From Devosia elaeis (lineage in GTDB: Bacteria; Pseudomonadota; Alphaproteobacteria; Rhizobiales; Devosiaceae): 64,000 bases of DNA. Position 1 is the first letter of the stretch, and the number at the start of each line of letters is the position of its first letter. The stretch covers positions 1-64,000 of the forward strand of contig NZ_LVVY01000081.1 of NCBI RefSeq assembly GCF_001650025.1, written 5' to 3'. The notes below the pieces were generated by a model. That model saw only the letters and a program-made list of their open reading frames with translations, had not been told where the DNA came from and made no database searches. The translations under genes and the position numbers were made by a program. Positions 47,424 through 55,242 of the stretch are shown piece by piece.

Positions 47424-48362
47424 CTACCACTCGAAATCCGGCCCGTTTTCGCGGGCGCCCATCAGGAAGACGTCACTCATCAGGCGCAGGGGGGCGGCGT
47501 CCACTTCGCTCTGCCGGGCATCGAGCAGGTCGGCGAAACGGTCATAGATGCCGGCATATTCGGCATCGCCGTGTTCGAGCACGATTTCACCGTCGACGCG
47601 CAGGGTGCGGCCGCCCCGCTCCAGCTTGATCTGGCTGCCGGTGCCGGTGGTGAAGGCGATGGTCCAGATCTCGCCGCTCTCCTCCAGCCAGTTGAAGCCG
47701 CAGGACATTTCCGGCTTGTGCGGCTGGCCGGACTTGAAGGTGATTTCGACATCGACCGGGGTCTGCCGATTGGCGGGGAAGGTCAACCGGGCGCTTTGCA
47801 CGAAGACCGGGAAGGGCATGACCTTGGTAAAGATGGAAAAGGCATTGATGCCGGGATCGCAAACGCCGAAGCCGCCGGGCTCCCAGACCCAGTCCTGGCC
47901 GGGATGCCATTTGCGCACGCTTTCGCGCCAATCGATGCGGGCCGCTTGCACGCCCTGTTCGGCCAGCAGCGTCCTGGTGCGGTCCACCGCGGCATTGAAC
48001 TGGCTGTGCCAGGTCTGGAACAGGACCCGATCGAGCCGGGCGGCATGGGCGATGAGGTCGTCGAGCTCGGAAATGGTGGTGGTGGGCGGCTTTTCCATCA
48101 TCACGTCCTTGCCGGCGTCCAGCGCCTCGCGGACATAGGCGTGGCGGATGCCCGGCGGGGTGCAGATGGACACGAGGCCAATCTCGGGCATGGCGTTGTA
48201 GAGCTCGGCCGGGGTGCGGAAGACCGGCACATCGCCATGGCCGATGCCGCGCGTCGAGACGGTGGCGGCCAGCTCGAAATCGGGCGAGGCATCGATGACC
48301 GGCAGATGCTGGTCCTGAGCGATCTTGCCCACGCCGATGACTGCGATTTTGCGCCTGGCCAT
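47424..48362 (-). CDS. Gfo/Idh/MocA family dehydrogenase, D-galactose 1-dehydrogenase-like
   Basis: A 312-residue oxidoreductase: Rossmann start KIAVIGVGKIAQDQHLPVI, EKPPTTT at the catalytic lysine position (MMEKPP), and WHSQFNAAVDRTR typical of the galactose/arabinose 1-dehydrogenase group (GalD of rhizobia and Azospirillum). It would oxidise galactose or arabinose to the lactone. ATG 48362 has GGGAG upstream. It may work with the pectin/galactan locus, but it lies apart from it. Confidence 0.85.
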   Translation of the reverse strand: MARRKIAVIGVGKIAQDQHLPVIDASPDFELAATVSTRGIGHGDVPVFRTPAELYNAMPEIGLVSICTPPGIRHAYVREALDAGKDVMMEKPPTTTISELDDLIAHAARLDRVLFQTWHSQFNAAVDRTRTLLAEQGVQAARIDWRESVRKWHPGQDWVWEPGGFGVCDPGINAFSIFTKVMPFPVFVQSARLTFPANRQTPVDVEITFKSGQPHKPEMSCGFNWLEESGEIWTIAFTTGTGSQIKLERGGRTLRVDGEIVLEHGDAEYAGIYDRFADLLDARQSEVDAAPLRLMSDVFLMGARENGPDFEW

Positions 48363-48447
48363 GCCGAACTCCCTTGAAAAATCGTGCCGGCTATAGAGCA
48401 GAGCCGACCCGTGCCTGCCAAGGGACTTCGCGCAGAAAAGTATGATT

Positions 48448-48801
48448 TTACGCTTCGGACGGGGGTTCCCAGAGTTCGATCTGATTGCCTTCGGGATCGT
48501 GAATCCGGCAGAAGCGCCCGGTTTCCGGGGTATCCCATTCATCCGGCCGGGTTTCGACCGCGATGCCGGCGGCGCGGAGCTGGTCCATCATCGCGTCGAG
48601 ATCATCGACGCGGAAATTGATCATCCATTGCTTGTCGGCGGGAAAGTAATCGGTGCTGGCCTTGAAGGGGGCGAAGACGGTAAGCCCCTGCTCCTGCTGC
48701 CACAATTCGGTGATGCCGAGATGGGTCTCGTACCAGGCCGCCAGCGCCTTGTGGTCGCCGGAGCGGAAGAAGAAGCCGCCGATACCCAATGCCCTGGCCA
48801 T
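48448..48801 (-). CDS. VOC family protein (glyoxalase/bleomycin-resistance fold)
   Basis: A 117-residue protein with the paired beta-alpha-beta-beta-beta modules of the VOC superfamily: GGFFFRSGDHKALAAWYETHLGI and INFRVDDLDAMMDQLRAAGI, closing with RIHDPEGNQIELWEP, which has the metal-ligand glutamate. The function cannot be assigned from sequence. It lies 12 bases after the glycerate kinase gene on the same strand. Confidence 0.88.
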   Translation of the reverse strand: MARALGIGGFFFRSGDHKALAAWYETHLGITELWQQEQGLTVFAPFKASTDYFPADKQWMINFRVDDLDAMMDQLRAAGIAVETRPDEWDTPETGRFCRIHDPEGNQIELWEPPSEA

Positions 48802-48813
48802 CCCGATTTCTCC

Positions 48814-50067
48814 TCAGCGGATGAGTATCGCCCTGAAATCATTGACATTCGTGCCGGTGGGGCCGGTGACGAAAAGATCGCCGACGGCCTCGAAGGCGGT
48901 ATAGGCATCGTTATTGGCCAGCGCCGCCTGGGGGTCGATGCCGGCTTCGCGCATGCGGCGGGCGGAGGTGCCGTCGACATGGGCGCCGGCATTGTTCTCC
49001 GAGCCGTCGATGCCGTCGCTATCGCCCGATAGTGCCAGCACATTGTTAACGTTGTCGAGCGCGATAGCGAGTGCAAGTGCGAATTCGCCATTGCGCCCAC
49101 CCCTGCCCTTGCCGCGCAGGGTGACGGTGGTCTCGCCCCCCGAGAGCAGCACGACCGGCTTGCCGAACGGACGATTGCGCGCGGCGATCTCGCGCGCCAT
49201 GGCGGCATGGACCTGGGCCACGTCGCGGGCCTCGCCTTCGATGGAATCGGAAAGGATGGCGGCCTCGATGCCATGGCGGCGGGCGAGACCGGCGGCGGCT
49301 TCCAGCGAAAGGGCGGCGGAGGCGATGGTGGCGACGCTGTTGCGGGCGAAGACCGGGTCGGCGGCATCGGGGGGCAGATTGTCCTCGCCGGCGAGGAGCG
49401 CGGCAGCGGCCACGGGCAGGTCGAGCCGGTAGAGCGCGGCGAGGCGCCGGGCTTCGGCGCGGCCGCCGGCCAGCGGCAGGGTGGGGCCGGAAGCGACCAG
49501 GGCCGGATCGTCGCCGGGGACATCGGAAACCACCAGGGTGGCGACGCGGGCCGGGGCGCAGGCGGCGGCCAGCCGACCGCCCTTGATGAGGGAAAACTGG
49601 TTGCGGATGAGATTCATCACGCCGATGGGCGCACCGGAGGCGAGGAGCGCCCGGTTGACCTCCTGCTCATCCTCGAGGTCCAGGCCCGGCGCCGGCGCCG
49701 GCAGCAGCGAGGAGCCGCCGCCCGAAATCAGCGCCACGACCAGATCGTCCTCGGTGAGGCCGGAGACCAATTGCAGGAGCCGCCGGGCGGCCTCGGCCCC
49801 GGCCGCATCGGGCACCGGATGGGCGGCCTCGACGATTTCGATGCGCTCGCAGCGTTCGGCATAGCCATAGCGGGTGACGACCAGGCCGCTCAATTCGCCC
49901 GGCCAGGCCTGTTCGAAAGCCCGCGCCATCTGCGCCGAGGCCTTGCCGGCGCCGATGACGACGGTACGCCCCTTCGGCGGCTCGGGCAGGTGCCGTTCCA
50001 CCGCCAGGGCCGGCTGGGCCTGCGCCACGGCCGCGTGGAAAAGGTTTTCGAGCAGAATTCGGTCCAT
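48814..50067 (-). CDS. Glycerate 2-kinase (MOFRL/TtuD family)
   Basis: A 417-residue kinase of the class that phosphorylates D-glycerate at O2, in tartrate, serine-cycle or hydroxypyruvate metabolism. Motifs seen: VVIGAGKASAQMA, LISGGGSSLLPAPAPG, VVSDVPGDDPALVASGPT, and the MOFRL part LLSGGETTVTLRGKG. ATG 50067 was chosen by family start (MDRILLENLFHAAV); no strong ribosome binding site is seen. It is divergent from the phosphonate genes. Confidence 0.9.
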   Translation of the reverse strand: MDRILLENLFHAAVAQAQPALAVERHLPEPPKGRTVVIGAGKASAQMARAFEQAWPGELSGLVVTRYGYAERCERIEIVEAAHPVPDAAGAEAARRLLQLVSGLTEDDLVVALISGGGSSLLPAPAPGLDLEDEQEVNRALLASGAPIGVMNLIRNQFSLIKGGRLAAACAPARVATLVVSDVPGDDPALVASGPTLPLAGGRAEARRLAALYRLDLPVAAAALLAGEDNLPPDAADPVFARNSVATIASAALSLEAAAGLARRHGIEAAILSDSIEGEARDVAQVHAAMAREIAARNRPFGKPVVLLSGGETTVTLRGKGRGGRNGEFALALAIALDNVNNVLALSGDSDGIDGSENNAGAHVDGTSARRMREAGIDPQAALANNDAYTAFEAVGDLFVTGPTGTNVNDFRAILIR

Positions 50068-50225
50068 GGCGGGGGTCGTCCGGCTGGGGAGGAAGGCGGA
50101 GCTTTTGTGGCCAGCAGAGCCGGGTTTGTCCAGACCTGAATGCGGGCGGGGAAACCGCGATGGGCAAACGGGCTTGTCAAACACTTGTCACATAGCTCCA
50201 CTAGCTCCCCCGCCCAGGAGATCCG

Positions 50226-50912
50226 ATGCCACAGAGATTCGCCCTTTATTACGCCCCCGACGTCCATGACGCGCTATGGGACCGCGCCACGATCTGGCTG
50301 GGCCGCGACCCGGCCGATTCCCGAACGATCGAAGGGGCGCTGGCGGGCATGGAGCGGACGCGGCTGCTCAATCTCACCCAATCGGCGGGGCGCTACGGCT
50401 TTCATGCCACGATCAAGCCGCCCATGGCGCTGGCGGAGGGCCGGAGCGAAGACGATTTGCGCGCCGCCATCGCGACCTTCGCCGCGGCTACAGCGCCGGT
50501 GCCGCTCGGAAGGCTGGTGCTGGCCGATCTCGACGGCTTCCTGGCGCTGGTGCCCGAGGCCGAGAACGAGGCCCTGCAGGATTTCGCCGCCCGGGTGGTG
50601 GAGGATTTCGAGCCGTTCCGCGCGCCGCTGGATGCGCGCAGCCGCGCCGCCCGCGCCAAGGGGCTGAGCGAGCGGCAATTGGAACTGCTGGATGGCTATG
50701 GCTATCCCTACGTGTTCGACCAGTTCCGCTTTCACCTGACGCTGACCGACCGGCTGGGAGACTCGGACCGGGAGGAGTTGCGCGCGGCGGCCCAGACCTG
50801 GTTCGGGCCGGTGCTGGACACCGAGATGGTGCTGGATCGCCTGTCGCTCTACCACGAGCCGGAAAGCGGCCTGCCCTTCCGCCGCATCGCCGACTTTGCC
50901 CTCAAGGGATGA
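50226..50912 (+). CDS. DUF1045 2H phosphoesterase of phosphonate metabolism
   Basis: A 228-residue protein with the two His-x-Thr motifs of the 2H phosphoesterase superfamily: H60 in GFHATIKPP and H170 in FHLTLT. This family is regularly found next to phnM and phnN, and is thought to act on cyclic ribose phosphates from the C-P lyase route. The start codon is ATG, and its stop overlaps the phnM start (ATGA). Confidence 0.88.
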   Translation: MPQRFALYYAPDVHDALWDRATIWLGRDPADSRTIEGALAGMERTRLLNLTQSAGRYGFHATIKPPMALAEGRSEDDLRAAIATFAAATAPVPLGRLVLADLDGFLALVPEAENEALQDFAARVVEDFEPFRAPLDARSRAARAKGLSERQLELLDGYGYPYVFDQFRFHLTLTDRLGDSDREELRAAAQTWFGPVLDTEMVLDRLSLYHEPESGLPFRRIADFALKG

Positions 50913-52054
50913 CAACAGTGTCCGAAACCATTTTCCGCAATGCCCGCATCGTCCTGGCCGACGAGACCATCGAAGGATCCATCCGCATCGCGGACGGCAA
51001 GATCGCCGCCATCGACAAGGGACCATCGCAGAGCGGAGAGGACCTGGAGGGCGATTACCTCATCCCCGGGCTGATCGAATTGCATACCGATCACCTCGAG
51101 AACCATTACCGGCCCCGGCCGGGCGTGTTCTGGGAGCCGCTGGCGGCCCTGCATGCCCATGACGCGCAGGTGGCTGGCTCCGGCATCACCACGGTGTTCG
51201 ATGCGGTGCGCATCGGCTCGGATGCGGACCTGCCGGACATGCTGGAACATGCCGAAAAGCTGGTGCAGGCCGTGCGCTCGGGGAGCGAGGGCGGCTGGCT
51301 GCGGGCCGAGCATTTCATCCATCTGCGCTGCGAATTGCCCAGCCATGACGTGGTGACGCATTTCGAGGCCCTGGCCGACCATGCCTCGACGCGCCTGGCC
51401 TCGGTGATGGACCATACGCCGGGGCAGCGCCAATTCCGCTCGCTGGCCGATTACAAGCGCTTCTATGCCAAGCAGATGGGCCGCAGCGCCGAGGACCTGC
51501 AGGCCTATCTCGATGCGCGCCAGAAGGAGCACGAGCTCTATTCGGACAAGAACCGCAAGGCCATCGTGGCGCGGGCGCATGAGCTGGGCCTGGCCATTGC
51601 CAGCCATGACGACGCCACCATCGCCCATGTCGAGGAGGCCGAAGCCGATGGGGTGGCCATCGCCGAATTCCCCACCACCCTGGAAGCGGCCTCGGCCGCC
51701 CATGATGCCGGGCTGGCGATCCTGATGGGCGCGCCCAACGTGGTGCGCGGCAAATCGCATTCGGGCAATATCTCGGCCACCGACCTGGTGGCGGCGGGCC
51801 TCCTGGACATTCTCAGCTCCGATTACGTGCCCTTCGCCCTGTTGCAGGCCGCTTTCCTGCTGCCACGGCGCGTCGAGGGCCTTGACCTCAGCCAGGCCTT
51901 GGCTACCGTGACAGCCAATCCGGCGCGCGCCGCCGGACTGGACGACAGGGGCGAAATCGCGCCGGGCAAACGCGCCGATCTGGTGCGCGTGGCCGCCGAT
52001 GCGCCCCTGCCGGTGGTAAGGGCCGTGTGGCGCGAAGGATCGCGGGTGAGTTGA
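50909..52054 (+). CDS. phnM: Alpha-D-ribose 1-methylphosphonate 5-triphosphate diphosphatase
   Basis: A 381-residue amidohydrolase-fold enzyme that cleaves pyrophosphate from the 5-triphosphate intermediate of C-P lyase. Metal ligands are in LIELHTDHLENH (H59, D61 region), with IASHDDATIAH and the terminal aspartate in ILSSDYVPF. The ATG overlaps the previous stop as ATGA and its stop overlaps phnN. The C-P lyase core genes phnGHIJKL are not in the window. Confidence 0.93.
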   Translation: MTTVSETIFRNARIVLADETIEGSIRIADGKIAAIDKGPSQSGEDLEGDYLIPGLIELHTDHLENHYRPRPGVFWEPLAALHAHDAQVAGSGITTVFDAVRIGSDADLPDMLEHAEKLVQAVRSGSEGGWLRAEHFIHLRCELPSHDVVTHFEALADHASTRLASVMDHTPGQRQFRSLADYKRFYAKQMGRSAEDLQAYLDARQKEHELYSDKNRKAIVARAHELGLAIASHDDATIAHVEEAEADGVAIAEFPTTLEAASAAHDAGLAILMGAPNVVRGKSHSGNISATDLVAAGLLDILSSDYVPFALLQAAFLLPRRVEGLDLSQALATVTANPARAAGLDDRGEIAPGKRADLVRVAADAPLPVVRAVWREGSRVS

Positions 52055-52617
52055 ACGACAGGAAGCCGGGCGTCTTGGTTCTGGTCATCGGCCCTTCGGG
52101 GGTCGGCAAGGACACGCTGATCGGCGGGGCCCGCACGGCACTGGACGGCGACAAGCGCTTCGGCTTCGTGCGGCGCCTGGTGACCCGCCCGGCCGATATC
52201 GACCTCGAAGACCATGTCAGCCTGGACCTGGCCGAATTCGCCCGCGCCGCCGAGGCAGGCCGCTTCGCCCTGACCTGGCAGGCGCATGGGCTGGACTATG
52301 CCCTGCCCATCGGCGTCGATACCGACCTGGCGCTGGGCCGGGTGGTGGTGGCCAATATTTCCCGCCATGCCGTGCCGCTGGCGCTGGCAAAATACCGACT
52401 CTGCCGGGTGGTGCAGGTCTGCGCCGAAATCTCGCTGCGCGCCGAAAGGCTGGCGCGGCGGGGCCGCGAAAACCGCGACCAGATCGTGGCGCGCCTGGCC
52501 CGCGAGGGCGCCGCCCTGCCCGATGCCGTGACGCCGATCGTCATCGACAATTCCAGCTCGATCGGCATCGGGGTGACCGCCCTGGTGATGGCGCTACGGC
52601 AAATCGCCGAAGAATGA
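52051..52617 (+). CDS. phnN: Ribose 1,5-bisphosphokinase
   Basis: A 188-residue P-loop kinase that makes PRPP from ribose 1,5-bisphosphate in phosphonate use. The P-loop is VLVIGPSGVGKDTL (G14-T22), with LVTRPADIDLEDHVSL and RLARRGRENRDQI further on. I chose the TTG at 52051, which overlaps the phnM stop (TTGA) and gives the family length; GTG 52027 in frame with AAGG upstream is an alternative that adds eight residues. Confidence 0.9.
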   Translation: MNDRKPGVLVLVIGPSGVGKDTLIGGARTALDGDKRFGFVRRLVTRPADIDLEDHVSLDLAEFARAAEAGRFALTWQAHGLDYALPIGVDTDLALGRVVVANISRHAVPLALAKYRLCRVVQVCAEISLRAERLARRGRENRDQIVARLAREGAALPDAVTPIVIDNSSSIGIGVTALVMALRQIAEE

Positions 52618-52675
52618 ACATTTTTCGTCCTGACGCGTTGGACCAATCGAAGAAAAAAGCGTCAGGAGTTCTCCA

Positions 52676-52825
52676 GTGTCCCGCAATAGTCTTTTTGCCG
52701 TGATTGCCGTCCTGGCCGTCGCGGTCATTGCTTTCGCCATCTACACCTATCAGCAGGAACAGGCCCGCCCCGGCGTCGAGGTGCGGGTCGACGAGACAGG
52801 AATATCGATCGATGGAAATGGCTGA
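52676..52825 (+). CDS. Small single-span membrane protein
   Basis: A 49-residue protein read from GTG with AGGAG upstream. Its first 24 residues form one hydrophobic helix (SLFAVIAVLAVAVIAFAIY), followed by a short polar tail YQQEQARPGVEVRVDETGIS. I recall similar short proteins with a helix and a GVEI..GISI tail as common in rhizobia, with unknown function. It overlaps the next gene, and lies 58 bases after phnN. Confidence 0.65.
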   Translation: MSRNSLFAVIAVLAVAVIAFAIYTYQQEQARPGVEVRVDETGISIDGNG

Positions 52826-53018
52826 AGACAATAGCGGCATGCGCCGGCAGGCCATCGCCACCGCGCTCGCCGCCGAAATCGAGCGGCAGGCCCAGACCGG
52901 GGCCTCGCGTATCGATGTCGATGCCCTGGCCGAGGCCGTGGACCTGGCGCTCGATCCCACGCCGCCCGCCTCGGAAGGCAAGCGGCCCGCCGAACTCAAT
53001 GCGACCAATGACGATTGA
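52812..53018 (+). CDS. Small hypothetical protein
   Basis: A 68-residue, helical, charged protein (MRRQAIATALAAEIERQAQTG, DVDALAEAVDLALDPTPP). It overlaps the small membrane protein gene by 14 bases, and has AGGA about ten bases before its ATG; ATG 52818 is also in frame. No domain is recognised. The overlap suggests coupled expression of the two small proteins. Confidence 0.55.
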   Translation: MEMAEDNSGMRRQAIATALAAEIERQAQTGASRIDVDALAEAVDLALDPTPPASEGKRPAELNATNDD

Positions 53019-53061
53019 GGGGGCGGCAGGCTATTTGCGCCGGACCTCACGCGAAGGCATG

Positions 53062-53224
53062 AGTGCCACGACCTCGCCCTTCGACAGGCTCAGGGTGAGG
53101 TCTGCTGCTGGGCCTTCACTTTGATCGTCGTTTCCCCTGACCGCCGTCACCACCGGGCTTGTCCCGGTGGTCCATGCCCCTCGCGAGATGGATTGCCGGG
53201 ACAAGCCCGGCAATGACGGCCAGA
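53062..53224. repeat. Two families of intergenic repeat in tandem
   Basis: First, a CCTTCGACAGGCTCAGGGTGAGG element (53067-53104). Second, a pair of inverted hairpins built on ACCGGGCTTGTCCCGGT and GCCGGGACAAGCCCGGC (53139-53222), a layout common in alphaproteobacteria. Confidence 0.75.
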
Positions 53225-53264
53225 ATAATATCGAGCTATCCAGGGACCGAAACCAGCATCCAAC

Positions 53265-53293
53265 AAAAGCCGGTGGCCCCGCCACCGGCTTTT
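53265..53293 (-). terminator. Rho-independent terminator after a small gene
   Basis: AAAAGCCGGTGGC and GCCACCGGCTTTTT arms with a short CCC loop. It lies directly after the stop of the leftward gene 53294-53509, whose transcript ends in CTTTTG. Confidence 0.8.
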
Positions 53294-53509
53294 TCATGCC
53301 GCTTCGCCGTCCTGGACGGCCTGGCTGACGGCCAGGTGGGCGGTTTCTATATTGGGGAAAAGCTGGCCATCGATGGCGAAGGCCGGGAGCTTGACGGCGA
53401 GGAACCGGTAGCCTTCGGCATCGGGCACGACGACGCCCTGGGGCTCGCCGCCGACTTCGATCACGATGGGCCTGAGCCTTTCGGCCCGGTTCAAACTGTT
53501 TTCCTGCAT
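53294..53509 (-). CDS. Small conserved-looking hypothetical protein
   Basis: A 71-residue protein. VIEVGGEPQGVVVPDAEGYRFLAVKLPAFAIDGQLF reads like a small beta-rich domain, followed by one helix (IETAHLAVSQAVQDG). ATG 53509 has GGAG nine bases upstream; a GTG at 53524 is in frame. It has its own terminator, which supports that it is real. The function is unknown. Confidence 0.6.
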   Translation of the reverse strand: MQENSLNRAERLRPIVIEVGGEPQGVVVPDAEGYRFLAVKLPAFAIDGQLFPNIETAHLAVSQAVQDGEAA

Positions 53510-53524
53510 TGGTGGGTACTCCAC

Positions 53525-54021
53525 TTGCGCGTCGGGTCATCGACGGATGCGCCATCCCTGCGGGAGGCGGCATCTCGGGCCAGCGACACGGATTCTATCG
53601 ATTCAGTGAGACGGGGATGTGACGGCGGGTCACATTCGTTTGCTGCGACAGGATCCTTGCCAGCGTTTGGCGCCGCGATTTCGGAGTACTACGGTCGAAC
53701 ACGCTGCATGGAGAGTGAAGGTCGTCGATGTCGGCATCGTCATTCCTTTCCTTGCGGTGTTAGACGGATCGGGTTTGACCACGCCATTGCGGCGCAGCAA
53801 AGGCAAGATAGGGGAGCCTTTGTGCTTTTGCCAGACCACGACGATGCGTAAAGCGACAAAAAAGCGAAAAACCCTGCTCGACTTTGGTCTAGCCGTAATA
53901 AACTGACCTGACAAGTCATATTTGGACCCACCTTTGCCCGCTTGCGCAATGGCGGGCAATCTGGTCTTGTTTTTCCCCTGTTCAGCGTCCCCGTCAGTCC
54001 ATGACGGGTGGGAGGGGAAAC
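53525..54021. other. Gene-free 497-base region
   Basis: I see no supported gene. It has lower GC than its surroundings around 53850-53930, a palindrome GTGACGGCGGGTCAC at 53617-53631, and a hairpin CCCGCTTGCGCAATGGCGGG near 53937. These could mark promoters of the two divergent genes or a small RNA, which I cannot confirm. Confidence 0.5.
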
Positions 54022-55068
54022 GTGTCCGACGAAGAATTGCCGCCCGCAACACGCGGCAAGCGGGGTGCAAAGCCGTCCGGCAAACCGACCCTCAAGACCA
54101 TTGCGCAAATGACGGGCCTGGCGGTGACCACCATTTCGCGCGCGCTCAACAATGCGCCCGAACTGGCGCAGGAAACGCGCGACCGGGTGCAGAAGATCGC
54201 CGCCGAAATCGGCTATCTGCCCGACCGTGCCGCCCTGCGACTCAAGACCGGGCGCACCAATGTCATCGCGCTGCTGCTCGAACCGGACGAGCAGATCTAT
54301 GGTTTCGGCACCAATCTGGTGACCGGCATTACCGAGGCGCTGCGCGACACCGCCTATCACCTGGTCATCACGCCGCTCTTCCGTAATGTGCCGCCGATCG
54401 AGCCCATCCGCCATATCGTGCGCAACCGCATGGCGGACGGGGTGATCTTTTCCAAGGCGGAAATGTTCGACGAGCGCATCCGCTTCCTGCTCGACAGTGA
54501 TTTTCCCTTTGTCAGCCATGGGCGCAGCCGCTGGCCGGAGCCGCATCCCTTCGTCGATTTCGACAACGAGGCCTATGCCTATGGCGCAACAAAGCGCCTG
54601 GCCGAGCGGGGATGCCGCAAGGTCTCCATCGTGCTGCCGGACAGCGCGCTGACCTATACCGAGCATCTCAAGGCGGGCATTGCCCGGGCGGCGGCGGAGA
54701 CCGGCATCGCCTATGAATTCGCCGCCGACGTGAACCTGGGCAGCGCCACCGACGCCATCCGCAATTACGTGATCAAGCGCGCCAAGCGCCCCGATCCGCC
54801 GGACGGCTATGTCTGCGCCTCGGAAGTCTCGGCGCTGGCGGTGATCGGCGCGCTGACCGATGCGGGGCTGGTGCTGGGCAAAAATGCCCATGTGGTGACC
54901 AAGCAATCGACATCGATGTTCATGCAGTTCCAGCCCAATGCGGAAACGGTGCAGGAAGATTTCGCCGATGCCGGCCGCCATCTCGGCCGGCTGCTGCTGC
55001 GCCAGATTTCGGGGGAGACCGAAGGGCTGACCCATATCGCAGAGCCGAAATTCGAGTGGGCGGGTTAG
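54022..55068 (+). CDS. LacI family transcriptional regulator
   Basis: A 348-residue repressor with an N-terminal extension of about 20 residues before the helix-turn-helix (TLKTIAQMTGLAVTTISRALNNAPEL) and a sugar-binding domain typical of the AglR/CytR-like group (TNVIALLLEPDEQIYGFGTNLV, DFDNEAYAYGATKRLAERG). The start is a GTG preceded by GGGAGGGG; ATG 54001 is in frame. No sugar operon is adjacent on either side, so its target is unknown. Confidence 0.88.
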   Translation: MSDEELPPATRGKRGAKPSGKPTLKTIAQMTGLAVTTISRALNNAPELAQETRDRVQKIAAEIGYLPDRAALRLKTGRTNVIALLLEPDEQIYGFGTNLVTGITEALRDTAYHLVITPLFRNVPPIEPIRHIVRNRMADGVIFSKAEMFDERIRFLLDSDFPFVSHGRSRWPEPHPFVDFDNEAYAYGATKRLAERGCRKVSIVLPDSALTYTEHLKAGIARAAAETGIAYEFAADVNLGSATDAIRNYVIKRAKRPDPPDGYVCASEVSALAVIGALTDAGLVLGKNAHVVTKQSTSMFMQFQPNAETVQEDFADAGRHLGRLLLRQISGETEGLTHIAEPKFEWAG

Positions 55069-55094
55069 GGGCAAGGTTCCAGACCAAGCGCTCA

Positions 55095-55200
55095 CAAGAA
55101 GACCTCATGGTGAGCTGGTCGAACCACGAGGTCGGGTGCGCCGAAGGCTGAGTGCCACGACCTCGCCCTTCGACAGGCTCAGGATGAGGTCTACTGGTGT
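55095..55200. repeat. Intergenic repeat, CCTTCGACAGGCTCAGGATGAGG family
   Basis: Two inverted units in the gap between the convergent LacI and ABC-F genes. Same family as 41660 and 53062. Confidence 0.7.
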
Positions 55201-55242
55201 TTCCATCGCAATGAGAAATGACTCAGAAGCAAGCAGGCCGCT

